Origin: Rhodoplanes tepidamans
GTDB lineage: Bacteria; Pseudomonadota; Alphaproteobacteria; Rhizobiales; Xanthobacteraceae
Assembly: GCF_030813915.1 (NCBI RefSeq)
Contig: NZ_JAUSUJ010000024.1
Location: forward strand, 51,428 to 115,427
Length of the DNA: 64,000 nt
Direction: 5' to 3'
Both the position numbers and the translations under genes were made by a program. The notes beneath the pieces were generated by a model. It searched no databases, was not told the DNA's origin, and was given only the letters and a program-made list of their open reading frames with translations. Position 1 is the stretch's first letter, and each line of letters opens with the position of its first letter. This document shows, in pieces, positions 53,813 through 64,000 of this stretch.

Positions 53813-54904
53813 TCACCCCAATCGCCCCACCACGTCGTCGGCGAGCGACAGGCAGCTCGTGAGGCCGGGCGACTCGATCCCGAACAGGTTGACCAGTCCC
53901 GGCAGCCCGTGCTCGGCCGGGCCCTCGATCAGGAAGTCGGCGGCGGGCTCGCCCGGGCCGGTCAGCTTCGGCCGGATGCCGCAATAGTCGGGCGTCAGCG
54001 CCCCGTCCCGCAGCGCGGGGAAATAGGTCCGGATGCTGGCATAGAAGGTTTCGGCGCGGCGCGGGTCCACGTCGTAGCGTTCGGTCTCGATCCACTCGAC
54101 GTCCGGCCCGAACCGCATCCGGCCGGCGATGTCGAGGGTGACATGGGTGCCGAGCCCGCCTTCGACCGGCGTCGGGTAGATCAGCCGGGTGAAGACGGGC
54201 CGGCCCGCATACTGGAAATAGTTGCCCTTGGCGAGGACCAGCCGTGGCACCCGCCCGGGCGGCAGGCCCTCGGTAGCCCGGGCGAGCCTCTGGGCGCCGA
54301 GCCCGGCCGCGTTGACCACGGCGTCGACCGCCAGCGTGCCGGGCTCGGCGCCGCCGAAGCGGACCTCCCAGCCGGCGGCGCGGGGCGCCAGGCCCTCGAC
54401 CGGGGTCTGGAAGGCGACGACGCCGCCGGCGTCCTCGAGGTCGCCCTGGAGGGCCAGCATCAGCCGGTGGCTGTCGACGATGCCGGTCTCCGGCGACAGG
54501 GCGGCGGCGACACAGGCGAGGGCCGGCTCCAGGTTCTGCGCCGCGGCGGCGGTGAGCATCGCCATGCCCTCGACCCCGTTCGCCCGGGCCTGGGCGCACA
54601 GCATCTCGATCTTGGCGAGCTCGACGTCGCGGGTGGCGACCAGGAGCTTGCCGCACCGGCGGTGCGGCACCCCGTGCGCCTCGGCATAGGCGTAGAGCAG
54701 CCGCCGGCCGCGAACGCAGTGGAACGCCCGCACCGAGCCCGGCGGATAGTAGATGCCGGCGTGGATCACCTCGCTGTTGCGCGACGACGTGCCGGTGCCG
54801 ATGGCGCCGGCGGCCTCCGCGACGATCACCTCGTGCCCGGCCTGCGCCGCCGCCCGCGCCACCGCGAGCCCGACCACCCCGGCGCCGACCACCAAGACCT
54901 GCAT
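53813..54904 (-). CDS. FAD-dependent oxidoreductase, L-2-hydroxyglutarate oxidase (LhgO) type
   Basis: 363 residues of the DAO fold. FAD-binding VGAGVVGLAVARAAAQAGHEVIVAE at the N-terminus (GxGxxG), then SRNSEVIHAGIYYPPGS, which is the LhgO/L2HGDH hallmark with the catalytic-region His. KLLVATRDVELAKIE, ETGIVDSHRLMLAL and FGIESPGLTSCLSLAD near the end also fit that group. The likely reaction is oxidation of L-2-hydroxyglutarate to 2-oxoglutarate with quinone as acceptor; related 2-hydroxy acids are possible. Confidence 0.87.
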   Translation of the reverse strand: MQVLVVGAGVVGLAVARAAAQAGHEVIVAEAAGAIGTGTSSRNSEVIHAGIYYPPGSVRAFHCVRGRRLLYAYAEAHGVPHRRCGKLLVATRDVELAKIEMLCAQARANGVEGMAMLTAAAAQNLEPALACVAAALSPETGIVDSHRLMLALQGDLEDAGGVVAFQTPVEGLAPRAAGWEVRFGGAEPGTLAVDAVVNAAGLGAQRLARATEGLPPGRVPRLVLAKGNYFQYAGRPVFTRLIYPTPVEGGLGTHVTLDIAGRMRFGPDVEWIETERYDVDPRRAETFYASIRTYFPALRDGALTPDYCGIRPKLTGPGEPAADFLIEGPAEHGLPGLVNLFGIESPGLTSCLSLADDVVGRLG

Positions 54905-55166
54905 GCGCCCCTCCCGGCCGGCCCCGCCGGCCGTCGTCCGCTAACACCCTGGCCGGCCGGCGGCAATCGCCGGACCGCGATGGCCCCGATGCACGAAGAG
55001 GCCGGCGCCCCCCTACCGCGACGGGGACCGCATTCCCACATTTCTGCCGACAGGCGCGGCGCCGTGACGGGCCGCGCCGCATCAACCCGAGGCGCGCCCG
55101 GACGCGCCTCGACGATGGTTCGCTTCGCGCCTTCGGGGCGGGCGGGCCAGGCCGAGGGAGACGCAC

Positions 55167-57764
<2,598 letters not shown>

Positions 57765-58097
57765 GGCGCCGGGCCACGGCGTGATGTCGGGCCGGATGTC
57801 CGTTCGGGCGTCCGGCCCACGATTTCGGGATCATGCCGGACCGAACGGCCGCAGGCGCGACAGGCGTGCGGCCGCTCGCGCGATTCTGTGCAGGCCCGGC
57901 GGTCCGCGTTGCGCCAGCAGGGGGGCGAAAAATCCCTCCTCCCTCCTCCGTCATCCGCAAGCCGCGAAGCGGCTGTCCGGACTTCATGGCGCCGGTCGAC
58001 GGTGTCACGGAAGGACCGGGGTGATGGGTTTCGGCCTGCGGCCCTCGGCCGGTCCCGGAACGACGGGGTGCTGAGTTTCATCAGCCGCCAGACGCAT
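57765..58097. other. Spacer after clpB with degraded repeat remnants
   Basis: 333 bases with no gene. Pieces resembling family A-type repeats are visible: GAAGCGGCTGTCCGGACTTCATGG, GGACCGGGGTGATGGG and GGCCGGTCCCGGAACGACGGGG. They are too diverged to bound. It separates the convergent clpB and lpxD genes. Confidence 0.45.
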
Positions 58098-59114
58098 TCA
58101 ACGCGGTCTTCGCCTCAGCATGGCGACCTGGCGAAAGAACTCCCATTTCGATTGGGCCGGGCTGCCCAGCAGGCTCGCATTCGGGGGGACGTCCGAGATG
58201 ACGCCGGCCTGCGCCCCGATGCGCGCGTTCTTTCCGACATGCAGGTGCCCTGCGAACGCGGCCTGGCCACCGACCTGCACGAAATCCTCCAGGGTCGTCG
58301 AGCCCGAAATGCCCACCTGAGCCACGATCACGCAACATCGGCCGAGCACGACGTTGTGGCCGATCTGGACGAGGTTGTCGAGGCGCGATCCCGCGCCGAT
58401 CACGGTGTCTCGGGCGGATCCTCGGTCGATCGTCGTGTTGGCGCCGATCTCGACGTCGTCCTGGATGACGACCCGGCCGAGCTGAGGAACGGTCAGGAAC
58501 CCGCCCTCGGAAACCGCAAATCCGAATCCTTCCTGGCCGATCCGGGCTCCCGGATAGACATAGACGCGATCGCCCAGCAGGGCGTGGCTCACAGTTGCGT
58601 TCGCACCGATGCGGCAGTCCCGGCCGACGACCACGCCGCTTCCCACGACGGCGCCGGGGCCGATCCGACAGCGTGCTCCGATGGTGGCCCCGCTCTCGAT
58701 GACGCAGAGCGGTCCGATCTCGGCGGTCGGATCGATGCAAGCGCTCTCGGCGACGACCGAGCTCGGATGGACACCGGGAGAGGCCGGGAACGGCGGATGG
58801 AACAGCGCCGCGACCCGGGCCCAGGCGATGGAGGGATCGGTGCTCTGGATCGGAACTGCAGACCGCGGAACGAGCTCGTGCAGGTCCGACGGCACGATCA
58901 CGGCTCCGGCACGCGTCAGCTCGAGCTCGGACAGGTAGCGCCGGCTGGTGAGGAAGCTCACTTGGGCAGGACCTGCGGTCTGCAAGGGTGCGATCCCCTC
59001 GAGCAGGAGGCTGCGCTCCGGCGCGACCCCGCCCGCCACTTTCACCACCTCGGCCAGCGAATGCGGACCGCTGCGCGCGAAGAACCGGGGATCGCCGGTC
59101 ACGGAATCGGCCAT
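58098..59114 (-). CDS. lpxD: Stand-alone LpxD-like UDP-3-O-acylglucosamine N-acyltransferase
   Basis: 338 residues from ATG 59114 (normal LpxD length); the frame continues 56 codons further to 59282 without family similarity. The uridine-binding N-terminal domain (about 1-100) precedes a left-handed beta helix of hexapeptide repeats (IGPLCVIESGATIGARC, VVGSGVVVGRDCRIGANATVSHAL). The catalytic His lies in LVQIGHNVVLG, with a second conserved His in FAGHLHVG. The C-terminal helix is short. LpxD normally sits with bamA-fabZ-lpxA; this copy stands alone, and its codon use looks less GC3-biased than its neighbours, so it may be an acquired or specialised paralogue. Confidence 0.87.
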   Translation of the reverse strand: MADSVTGDPRFFARSGPHSLAEVVKVAGGVAPERSLLLEGIAPLQTAGPAQVSFLTSRRYLSELELTRAGAVIVPSDLHELVPRSAVPIQSTDPSIAWARVAALFHPPFPASPGVHPSSVVAESACIDPTAEIGPLCVIESGATIGARCRIGPGAVVGSGVVVGRDCRIGANATVSHALLGDRVYVYPGARIGQEGFGFAVSEGGFLTVPQLGRVVIQDDVEIGANTTIDRGSARDTVIGAGSRLDNLVQIGHNVVLGRCCVIVAQVGISGSTTLEDFVQVGGQAAFAGHLHVGKNARIGAQAGVISDVPPNASLLGSPAQSKWEFFRQVAMLRRRPR

Positions 59115-59505
59115 GCTGTCGCTCTCGAGATCTTGCCGGTGCAGTCGGACGAGCCGTCGAAGCTCCGGACCATGCATCGTGCGCGGCCGGTTCACCACGA
59201 CGTGCAAAGCGGCATCAGCCGCAGGGCTCGCATATGGATTGAAGGCGTCGGCTCGGATCGAGCCGATATCGTCGTATGGCAAGTCTTCGTGGCGGAGACG
59301 TGGTCGGTTCTTTGCTGGGCATTTCCACGAGCGGTCGTGACGACCGTGACGCCGCGGCCGTCGGCGCGCATGACGCCGCCTCCGGACCGGAGGCTTCGGG
59401 GTCCGCGGCCGGCGAGGGCGCGGGATTCGGCCGACTCCACAGCGCGCCGACGAAACGGGGCGCTGTGGAGTCGCGCCGTGGAGTCGATGGACCTCGACGG
59501 TCCGC
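59115..59505. other. Spacer between lpxD and the NCS2 permease gene
   Basis: 391 bases without a convincing gene. The left part is the open but unrelated extension of the lpxD frame (to 59282). The right part holds a strong inverted repeat at 59432-59473 and a further GTGGAGTCG copy near 59479. Confidence 0.5.
59432..59473 (-). terminator. 14-bp perfect inverted repeat downstream of the NCS2 permease gene
   Basis: CGACTCCACAGCGC at 59432-59445 and its exact complement GCGCTGTGGAGTCG at 59460-59473, separated by 14 bases. It lies 33 bases after the permease stop in the direction of transcription. There is no T-run, so it would be a Rho-dependent pause or a 3' end stabiliser rather than a standard intrinsic terminator. 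Confidence 0.5.
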
Positions 59506-60903
59506 TCAGACGTGCTCCGCCGTCGCGGCGACGTCGGCGGCGTCGTGCTCGGCCTTCTCGGTGGTGCCGATGCCGTTGAAGAAGGCGTTGAGGGCGACCG
59601 AGACGATCGCGGTGAGCAGGATGCCCGACTCGAGCAGCGGGTGGAGGGCGTGCGGCAGCGCCTTGAAGAAGTTCGGCGCGACCAGCGGGATCATGCCGAA
59701 GCCGACCGACAGGGCGACGATGAACAGGTTGAAGCGGTTGCCCTTGAAGTTGACCGCGGTGAGGATGCGGGCGCCGGTCGCCGCGACCATGCCGAACATC
59801 ACGAGGCCGGCGCCGCCGAGCACCACCACGGGCACCGCCTCGACCAGAGCCGACATCTTCGGCAGCAGGCCGAGCAGCAGCAGGATGACGCCGCCGGCCG
59901 CCGTGACCCAGCGCGACCGCACGCCGGTGACGCCGACCAGCCCGACGTTCTGCGAGAACGAGGTGTACGGGAAAGTGTTGAAGATGCCGCCCAGCAGGGT
60001 GCCGACACCGTCGGCGCGCAGGCCGCGGGCGAGCGCCTTCTGGTCGACCTTGCGGCCCGTCATCTCGCCGAGCGCCAGGAACATGCCGAGCGACTCGATC
60101 ATCACCACGATCATGACGACGCACATGGTCGCGATCGGCACGATGTGGAACTGCGGCAGGCCGAAGTGGAACGGCAGCACGAGGCCGACCCACGGCGCCG
60201 ACACCACCTTCTCGAAATGCATCACGCCGAGCGCCGAGGCGAGGATGGCGCCGGCGATGATCCCGAGCAGCACCGCGATGTTGGCGAGGAATCCCTTGCC
60301 CCACTTGATCAGGGCGAGGATCACCAGCAGAACGAACAGGGCGATGCCGAGGCCGGGGAGCTGGCCGTAGTTCGGGTTCGGGAAGCTGCCCGGAACGCCG
60401 TCGACGACGCGGGTGAGGGTGGGCAGGCCGCCGCCGGCCCAGTTGATGCCGACCCGCATCAGCGTGATGCCGATGATCATGATGATGGTGCCGGTGACGA
60501 CCGGCGGGAACAGCGGCAGCAGGCGGCTGATGAACGGCGCGATCACGATGCCGAAGACGCCGGCCGCGATCACCGATCCGTAGATGCCGAGAAGCCCGAT
60601 GTCGGGCGATGTCGCCATGGCCAGCATCGGGCCGACGGCGGCGAAGGTGACGCCCATCATCACGGGCAGCCGGATGCCGACCCCCGGAAAGCCGATGCAC
60701 TGCACCAGCGTGGCGAGACCGCAGGCGAACAGGTCGGCGCTGATCAGGAAGGCGACGTCCTCGGGCGGCAGCTTGAGCGCCCGGCCGATGATCAGGGGCA
60801 CCGCCACGGCGCCCGCGTACATCACCAGGACGTGCTGCAGGCCGAGCGTGACCAGCCGCGGTGCAGGCAGGATTTCGTCGACGGAATCGATGGCGCGCTG
60901 CAA
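59506..60903 (-). CDS. NCS2-family nucleobase:cation symporter (xanthine/uric acid permease type)
   Basis: 465 residues from a TTG start at 60903, preceded by AGGGGG six bases upstream; the only upstream ATG (60993) has no ribosome site and adds non-conserved residues. About fourteen helices. Family landmarks: LGLQHVLVMYAGAVAVPLIIG at the N-terminus, IESLGMFLALGE with the substrate-binding Glu in helix 8, and FSQNVGLVGVTGVRSRW, whose QN-x-G...TGVxSR form marks the xanthine/urate branch rather than uracil permeases. Purine uptake as a nitrogen source is the likely role. No purine catabolic genes are adjacent. Confidence 0.87.
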   Translation of the reverse strand: MQRAIDSVDEILPAPRLVTLGLQHVLVMYAGAVAVPLIIGRALKLPPEDVAFLISADLFACGLATLVQCIGFPGVGIRLPVMMGVTFAAVGPMLAMATSPDIGLLGIYGSVIAAGVFGIVIAPFISRLLPLFPPVVTGTIIMIIGITLMRVGINWAGGGLPTLTRVVDGVPGSFPNPNYGQLPGLGIALFVLLVILALIKWGKGFLANIAVLLGIIAGAILASALGVMHFEKVVSAPWVGLVLPFHFGLPQFHIVPIATMCVVMIVVMIESLGMFLALGEMTGRKVDQKALARGLRADGVGTLLGGIFNTFPYTSFSQNVGLVGVTGVRSRWVTAAGGVILLLLGLLPKMSALVEAVPVVVLGGAGLVMFGMVAATGARILTAVNFKGNRFNLFIVALSVGFGMIPLVAPNFFKALPHALHPLLESGILLTAIVSVALNAFFNGIGTTEKAEHDAADVAATAEHV

Positions 60904-61117
60904 GGCTTTCCCCCTCGTGACAGACGGGTCCGGCTCGGTTGGTCGAGCGGTTGCCAGATTGTGGCCGCGCAGAAACGACGCCGCGCTGCACACGGCAGCC
61001 GCGACGCGTGGTCCGAGAACCAGCGCGGACCCGAGACGCTCTGCCGCATGATGCGGCAGAACGCCCGCGACGTGATCACGTTTTGGGAATCTTTACGTCC
61101 GAGAATTTACGGAGATG

Positions 61118-63037
61118 TCACGGACGGCTGGAATGCGCGACGCGCGCAGGGCTCTGGCCCATCATGCCGTTGATGCGTTCGCGCTCGCGCTCGAAGCTCG
61201 CCAGCATCCCGCCGTCGAGCACCCGGCCGCGCGGCAGCCGCACCCGCATCGGGTCGACGAAGCGGCCGTTGACCAGGATCTCGTAGTGGAGATGCGCGCC
61301 GGTGGAGAGGCCGGTGGAGCCGACGAAGCCGATCACCTGGCCCTGGCGGACCCGGGTGCCGACCTCCATGCCGCGCGCATAGGCGGTCATGTGGCCGTAG
61401 GCCGTCTCGTAGCCGTTGGCGTGGCGCAGCCGGATGTACTTGCCGTAGCCGGATTCCCAGCCGACCTTCTCGACCGTGCCGTTGCCGGAGGCGAAGATCG
61501 GGGTGCCCATCGGCGCCGACCAGTCCACGCCGGTGTGCATCTTGGTGTAGCCGAGGATCGGATGGTGACGCGAGCCGAAGCCGGACCGCATGATGCCGGC
61601 AGCCACCGGCTTGCGAACCAGGAACTTCTTCGCGCTCTTTCCGGTCTCGTCGTAATAGTCGACGACGCCGTCGTCGGCCGACTGGAAGCGGTAGTAGCGC
61701 TTGCTCTCGCCACCGACCACCAGGCCCGCATAGAGGACCTCGGACCGGCCGCCGGCGGAGGGATCGTCCTCGCCCGCGTAGACGACCTCGAAGGAGTCGC
61801 CGGCCTGCGTCTTGCGCTGGAAGTCGACGTCGTAGGAGTAGATGCGGATCAGGTCCTCGATGACGGGGCGCGGAATGCTGTTGCGCAGCGCCGTCTCGTA
61901 GAGGCTCTGGTACAGGCGGATGCCGGTGCCGTCGTCGTCCTCCTCCGGCTCCGAGACCTGCTGGGTCATCGCGGTCTGGACGTCGACGGATACGTATTTT
62001 CCGAGGTCGGACAAGGCGACGACGGCTTCCGGACCCGTATCGCCGATCAGAACGACTCGCGCCGCCTGGGCGCGTGAGCCGGGCAGGGGCGACATCAGCA
62101 CCCGCAGCTTCTGGCCCTCCTTGAGGGCGCCGTCGCGGCCGCGCGGCCCCAGCAGGGCGGCGATCGCGCGGATGTCCTCCGCCGAGGCGCCGAGCTCCCG
62201 GAGGAGCGAGCCGACCGTGTCGCCCTTCTTGACCGTCAGGATCCGCTCGTTGGCGGCGAGGCCGCCGGTCGTCTGGCTCGCCGTCTTGGGCAGCAGCGTG
62301 ATGTTCTCGGGAACGATGCGGGCCTCGAAGCCGGCATAGGGGTCGATCTCGCCCTCCACCGCATAGGCGAGGCGGGTGGCGCCGGTGAGATCCGCGGAGG
62401 CGTAGCGGGTCGAGCCGGCGCCGGTCCAGTTGGCGGCCTCGCGCACGCGGCCGAGGATGTCCTCGAGCGGCAGCGAGACGGCGATCCGGGCGCGCGGCAG
62501 CACGCTGCCGAGATCGCGGGTGACGTAGGAGACCTCGGCGTCGGGGGCGGCGTTCGCGACGTCCTCGCTGGCGGAGGTGTTGGTGCCGGGCTCGGCGATC
62601 AGCTTCTGCGGATTGAACGGCGGTACGCTGGCGGCGAACTCGCTCGGCGACAGCGACAGGTTGGCGCCGACCCGCACATAGGGCCGCACCCGCACCATCT
62701 CGCGATCGCCGTACCGGGCCGTGGTCGACACCCGGATCACCTGGCGGGCCGAGGCCGATTCGGTGAAGGCCGGCAGGCGATCGCCCTTGCGCATGCCGAT
62801 GCGCTCGCCCTGGCCGCCGAGGGTGCCGCGCAGGCCCGCCTCGAAGCGCTCGGCGCTGGCCGCGAAGTTCGCCTCGCCGTCGAGCGCCGCGAACACCGCG
62901 CCGCCCATCAGGGCGGCCCCACAGAGACCCGTCAGGATGGTGCCGGAGAACCACTGGACCGAGATGCGGCGGCGATCGAGCTCACCGACTTCGCCATCGA
63001 CAGACAGCGGCGGCTCGTTGCCGAGGTCGACGGCCAT
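61118..63037 (-). CDS. M23-family metallopeptidase with LysM-like domain (cell-wall endopeptidase)
   Basis: 639 residues from ATG 63037; a GTG at 63085 with AGGGGG upstream is a plausible alternative that adds 16 residues. A short cytosolic segment and one membrane helix (about residues 30-52) anchor it. A long periplasmic region of unknown fold follows, then a LysM-like segment (about 264-310, ILTVKKGDTVGSLL). The M23 domain (about 480-600) has its Zn ligands: His in RHHPI, His501 and Asp in MHTGVDW, and HLH (581-583). It is expected to cut peptidoglycan cross-links. The frame is open further upstream but without support. Confidence 0.9.
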   Translation of the reverse strand: MAVDLGNEPPLSVDGEVGELDRRRISVQWFSGTILTGLCGAALMGGAVFAALDGEANFAASAERFEAGLRGTLGGQGERIGMRKGDRLPAFTESASARQVIRVSTTARYGDREMVRVRPYVRVGANLSLSPSEFAASVPPFNPQKLIAEPGTNTSASEDVANAAPDAEVSYVTRDLGSVLPRARIAVSLPLEDILGRVREAANWTGAGSTRYASADLTGATRLAYAVEGEIDPYAGFEARIVPENITLLPKTASQTTGGLAANERILTVKKGDTVGSLLRELGASAEDIRAIAALLGPRGRDGALKEGQKLRVLMSPLPGSRAQAARVVLIGDTGPEAVVALSDLGKYVSVDVQTAMTQQVSEPEEDDDGTGIRLYQSLYETALRNSIPRPVIEDLIRIYSYDVDFQRKTQAGDSFEVVYAGEDDPSAGGRSEVLYAGLVVGGESKRYYRFQSADDGVVDYYDETGKSAKKFLVRKPVAAGIMRSGFGSRHHPILGYTKMHTGVDWSAPMGTPIFASGNGTVEKVGWESGYGKYIRLRHANGYETAYGHMTAYARGMEVGTRVRQGQVIGFVGSTGLSTGAHLHYEILVNGRFVDPMRVRLPRGRVLDGGMLASFERERERINGMMGQSPARVAHSSRP

Positions 63038-63085
63038 GGGACCCGGTCCCGGCCGATACGAGCCGCGCGGCCTGCCTTGATCCAC

Positions 63086-63797
63086 GTTCCCCGATCCCCC
63101 TCGTCGAGCGGCCCTGGCGAGCCGCCCCCCATCCCTGCATTCGACGCCGCCCCCCGGCGGCGTGCCGCGACCCGGTCCCGTGCTGCGCGACAGGGGTCGC
63201 GCAAACCGGTTCCGGACTGCTTTGCGGTCGATGGACCCGACCGTCGAATCCTGGATGGACCCCCTTAGCCGTGAGTGACCACACTCCCGAAATTTGTGGC
63301 CGCAATGGGGCCCCGGCCCGTCCCGGCGCGCGACGACTCGGCATGGTGGTGCGGTGGCAACACTCGCGCCCAGCAAGACGATTTCTCGCCCGCAGGGACA
63401 TGCCGTGTCGTGTCGATGGCGGCGGGTCTTGCGGTCCTAAGAGGAGCGCTCCGGCGACAGCCGGCTCGGCTGCGGCCGGCTTCCCCGCCGCGGGGTGGTA
63501 CGCTCCGCCCGCGGTGCCTTCGGTTCGGCCGGGCGGTCGCGGGACGTAAAGGCCATGGTCCGCGCCGGGCGGCGGCATGGAGTCCGCGCCGGGCACGAGA
63601 CCGCGGCGGCAGGGGGCGCCGGCGCGATGCTGTCGGGCCAACAGTCCCTCCGGTTCCATCCCGGCCGGACCGTCCCGGTGATCGAAAATGGCCTCGCCGG
63701 TGGACCGCTCACCGGCTCGGTCAGAATCGCTGTCTCATCTCTAACTTATTGACCCGAAGCCGGAAATCCGGCTCGCCAAATTTCTGCGAAATCGTTG
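63086..63797. other. Gene-free stretch upstream of the M23 gene
   Basis: About 710 bases. Short open frames exist on both strands but show no ribosome sites or recognisable families. A small palindrome GAGTG-ACCA-CACTC lies at 63273-63286. The final 80 bases become AT-richer just before the promoter at 63798. Confidence 0.45.
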
Positions 63798-63828
63798 TTG
63801 ACTTCGAAAACGGAGGGGCGCATATAAG
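63798..63828 (+). promoter_or_regulatory. Strong sigma-70-type promoter
   Basis: TTGACT (63798-63803) and TATAAG (63823-63828) with a 19-base spacer, or CATATA (63821-63826) with 17. The -35 is close to consensus and the element stands in an AT-rich pocket. Transcription would start near 63835 and enter the structured region that follows. Confidence 0.6.
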
Positions 63829-63834
63829 CGTCAT

Positions 63835-63930
63835 CACGGGCCGCCGCCGCCTCGGCGCGATGGCGCATCCCTGGAGTTCCTCACTAAGGCGTGGAACGCT
63901 GATCCCCGGCTCTGGTCGGGGCGGCGTTTT
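63835..63930 (+). ncRNA. Candidate small RNA (about 96 nt)
   Basis: A short non-coding transcript is predicted between the promoter and an intrinsic terminator. It would fold as a GC-rich 5' part (CCGCCGCCGCCTCGGCGCG), a hairpin with stem GTTCC/GGAAC (63876-63880 and 63893-63897) and the terminator hairpin. There is no ribosome binding site with a credible short frame inside. Several alphaproteobacterial small RNAs have a TTGAC promoter, a GTTCCTC-type loop and a terminator of this size (for example the suhB/MmgR and alpha-r groups), but I cannot assign a family by eye. Confidence 0.55.
63897..63930 (+). terminator. Intrinsic terminator of the candidate small RNA
   Basis: CGCTG-AT-CCCCGGC, tetraloop TCTG, GTCGGGG-CGGCG, then TTTT (63927-63930). 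Seven inner pairs and five outer pairs form a 12-bp stem with a two-base bulge, followed by a short T-run. Confidence 0.7.
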
Positions 63931-64000
63931 GTCGTCGGGGGTTCCGGGCCGTGGGTGCGGGTTCTTCCTGCACCATAGGGTGAGGGGCTTTTGCTCCGCG
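63931..64000 (+). other. Right-edge sequence with two further hairpins
   Basis: GGTGCGGG-TTCT-TCCTGCACC (about 63954-63974) and GGGGC-TTTT-GCTCC (about 63980-63996) follow the terminator. They may belong to the leader of the next gene beyond the window or to a second structured RNA. No coding start is visible. Confidence 0.35.

Noticed and set aside
59115..59282. 56-codon N-terminal extension of the LpxD frame
   Set aside because: Unrelated to LpxD and the family's usual length is reached from ATG 59114.
63271..63752. Short open frames on both strands in the spacer upstream of the M23 gene
   Set aside because: No ribosome sites, biased composition and no recognisable family.
63798..64000. 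Start of an rRNA operon at the right edge
   Set aside because: The promoter would fit, but an intrinsic terminator follows within about 100 bases and no 16S or tRNA-like sequence is visible.

Overview
The window is a GC-rich (about 70% by eye) bacterial chromosome segment, almost certainly from an alphaproteobacterium of the Hyphomicrobiales (Rhizobiales). The evidence is a hemP/hmuTUV/hmuR haem locus with an Irr-type iron control element, twin phnE genes, many palindromic intergenic repeats of the kind common in that order, and strong GC3 bias. It looks like ordinary chromosome: mutS, hrpB, polA and clpB are present, and I see no phage, insertion sequence, integrase, CRISPR array, rRNA or tRNA gene.

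Layout from left to right. (1) 1-2037: DevA/DevC-type ABC exporter genes, minus strand, cut by the left edge. (2) 2191-10889: allophanate hydrolase (atzF) behind a sigma-54-type promoter, facing a peptide-type (Dpp/Opp) importer operon with a GntR/FCD regulator. (3) 11132-15080: PHO box followed by phnD-phnC-phnE1-phnE2. (4) 15203-24663: a haem utilisation island. hemP-hmuT-hmuU-hmuV-hutW/hutX run on the minus strand. A haem TonB-dependent receptor, tonB and an IsdG-type haem monooxygenase run on the plus strand. (5) 24849-27596: mutS. (6) 27728-37270: aromatic catabolism and uptake, with an ACMSD-type amidohydrolase, a two-subunit CoA-transferase, pcaHG (protocatechuate 3,4-dioxygenase) and a five-gene branched-chain-type ABC importer. 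(7) 37437-46770: mixed metabolic and small genes (MetE-like protein, class III CoA-transferase, glucokinase, macrodomain protein, acetyltransferase, hrpB, acyltransferase, DUF488). (8) 46961-57764: polA, a patatin-like lipoprotein, an ArsB/NhaD-type transporter, an LhgO-type oxidase and clpB. (9) 58098-63037: a stand-alone lpxD, an NCS2 nucleobase permease and an M23 endopeptidase. (10) 63798-64000: a promoter, a compact hairpin RNA and an intrinsic terminator that look like a small RNA gene.

The regulatory signals match the gene content: sigma-54 for a nitrogen-release enzyme, PHO box for phosphonate uptake, and ICE/Irr box for haem uptake. The most unusual observations are an in-frame HutW-HutX fusion with a His-rich N-terminus and an embedded ribosome binding site, a DNA polymerase I whose proofreading residues are replaced, repeat elements inserted at start/stop overlaps with duplicated start sequences (15 bp exact at phnE1/phnE2), and the candidate small RNA at the right edge. 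None of these amounts to a wholly new system on sequence alone.
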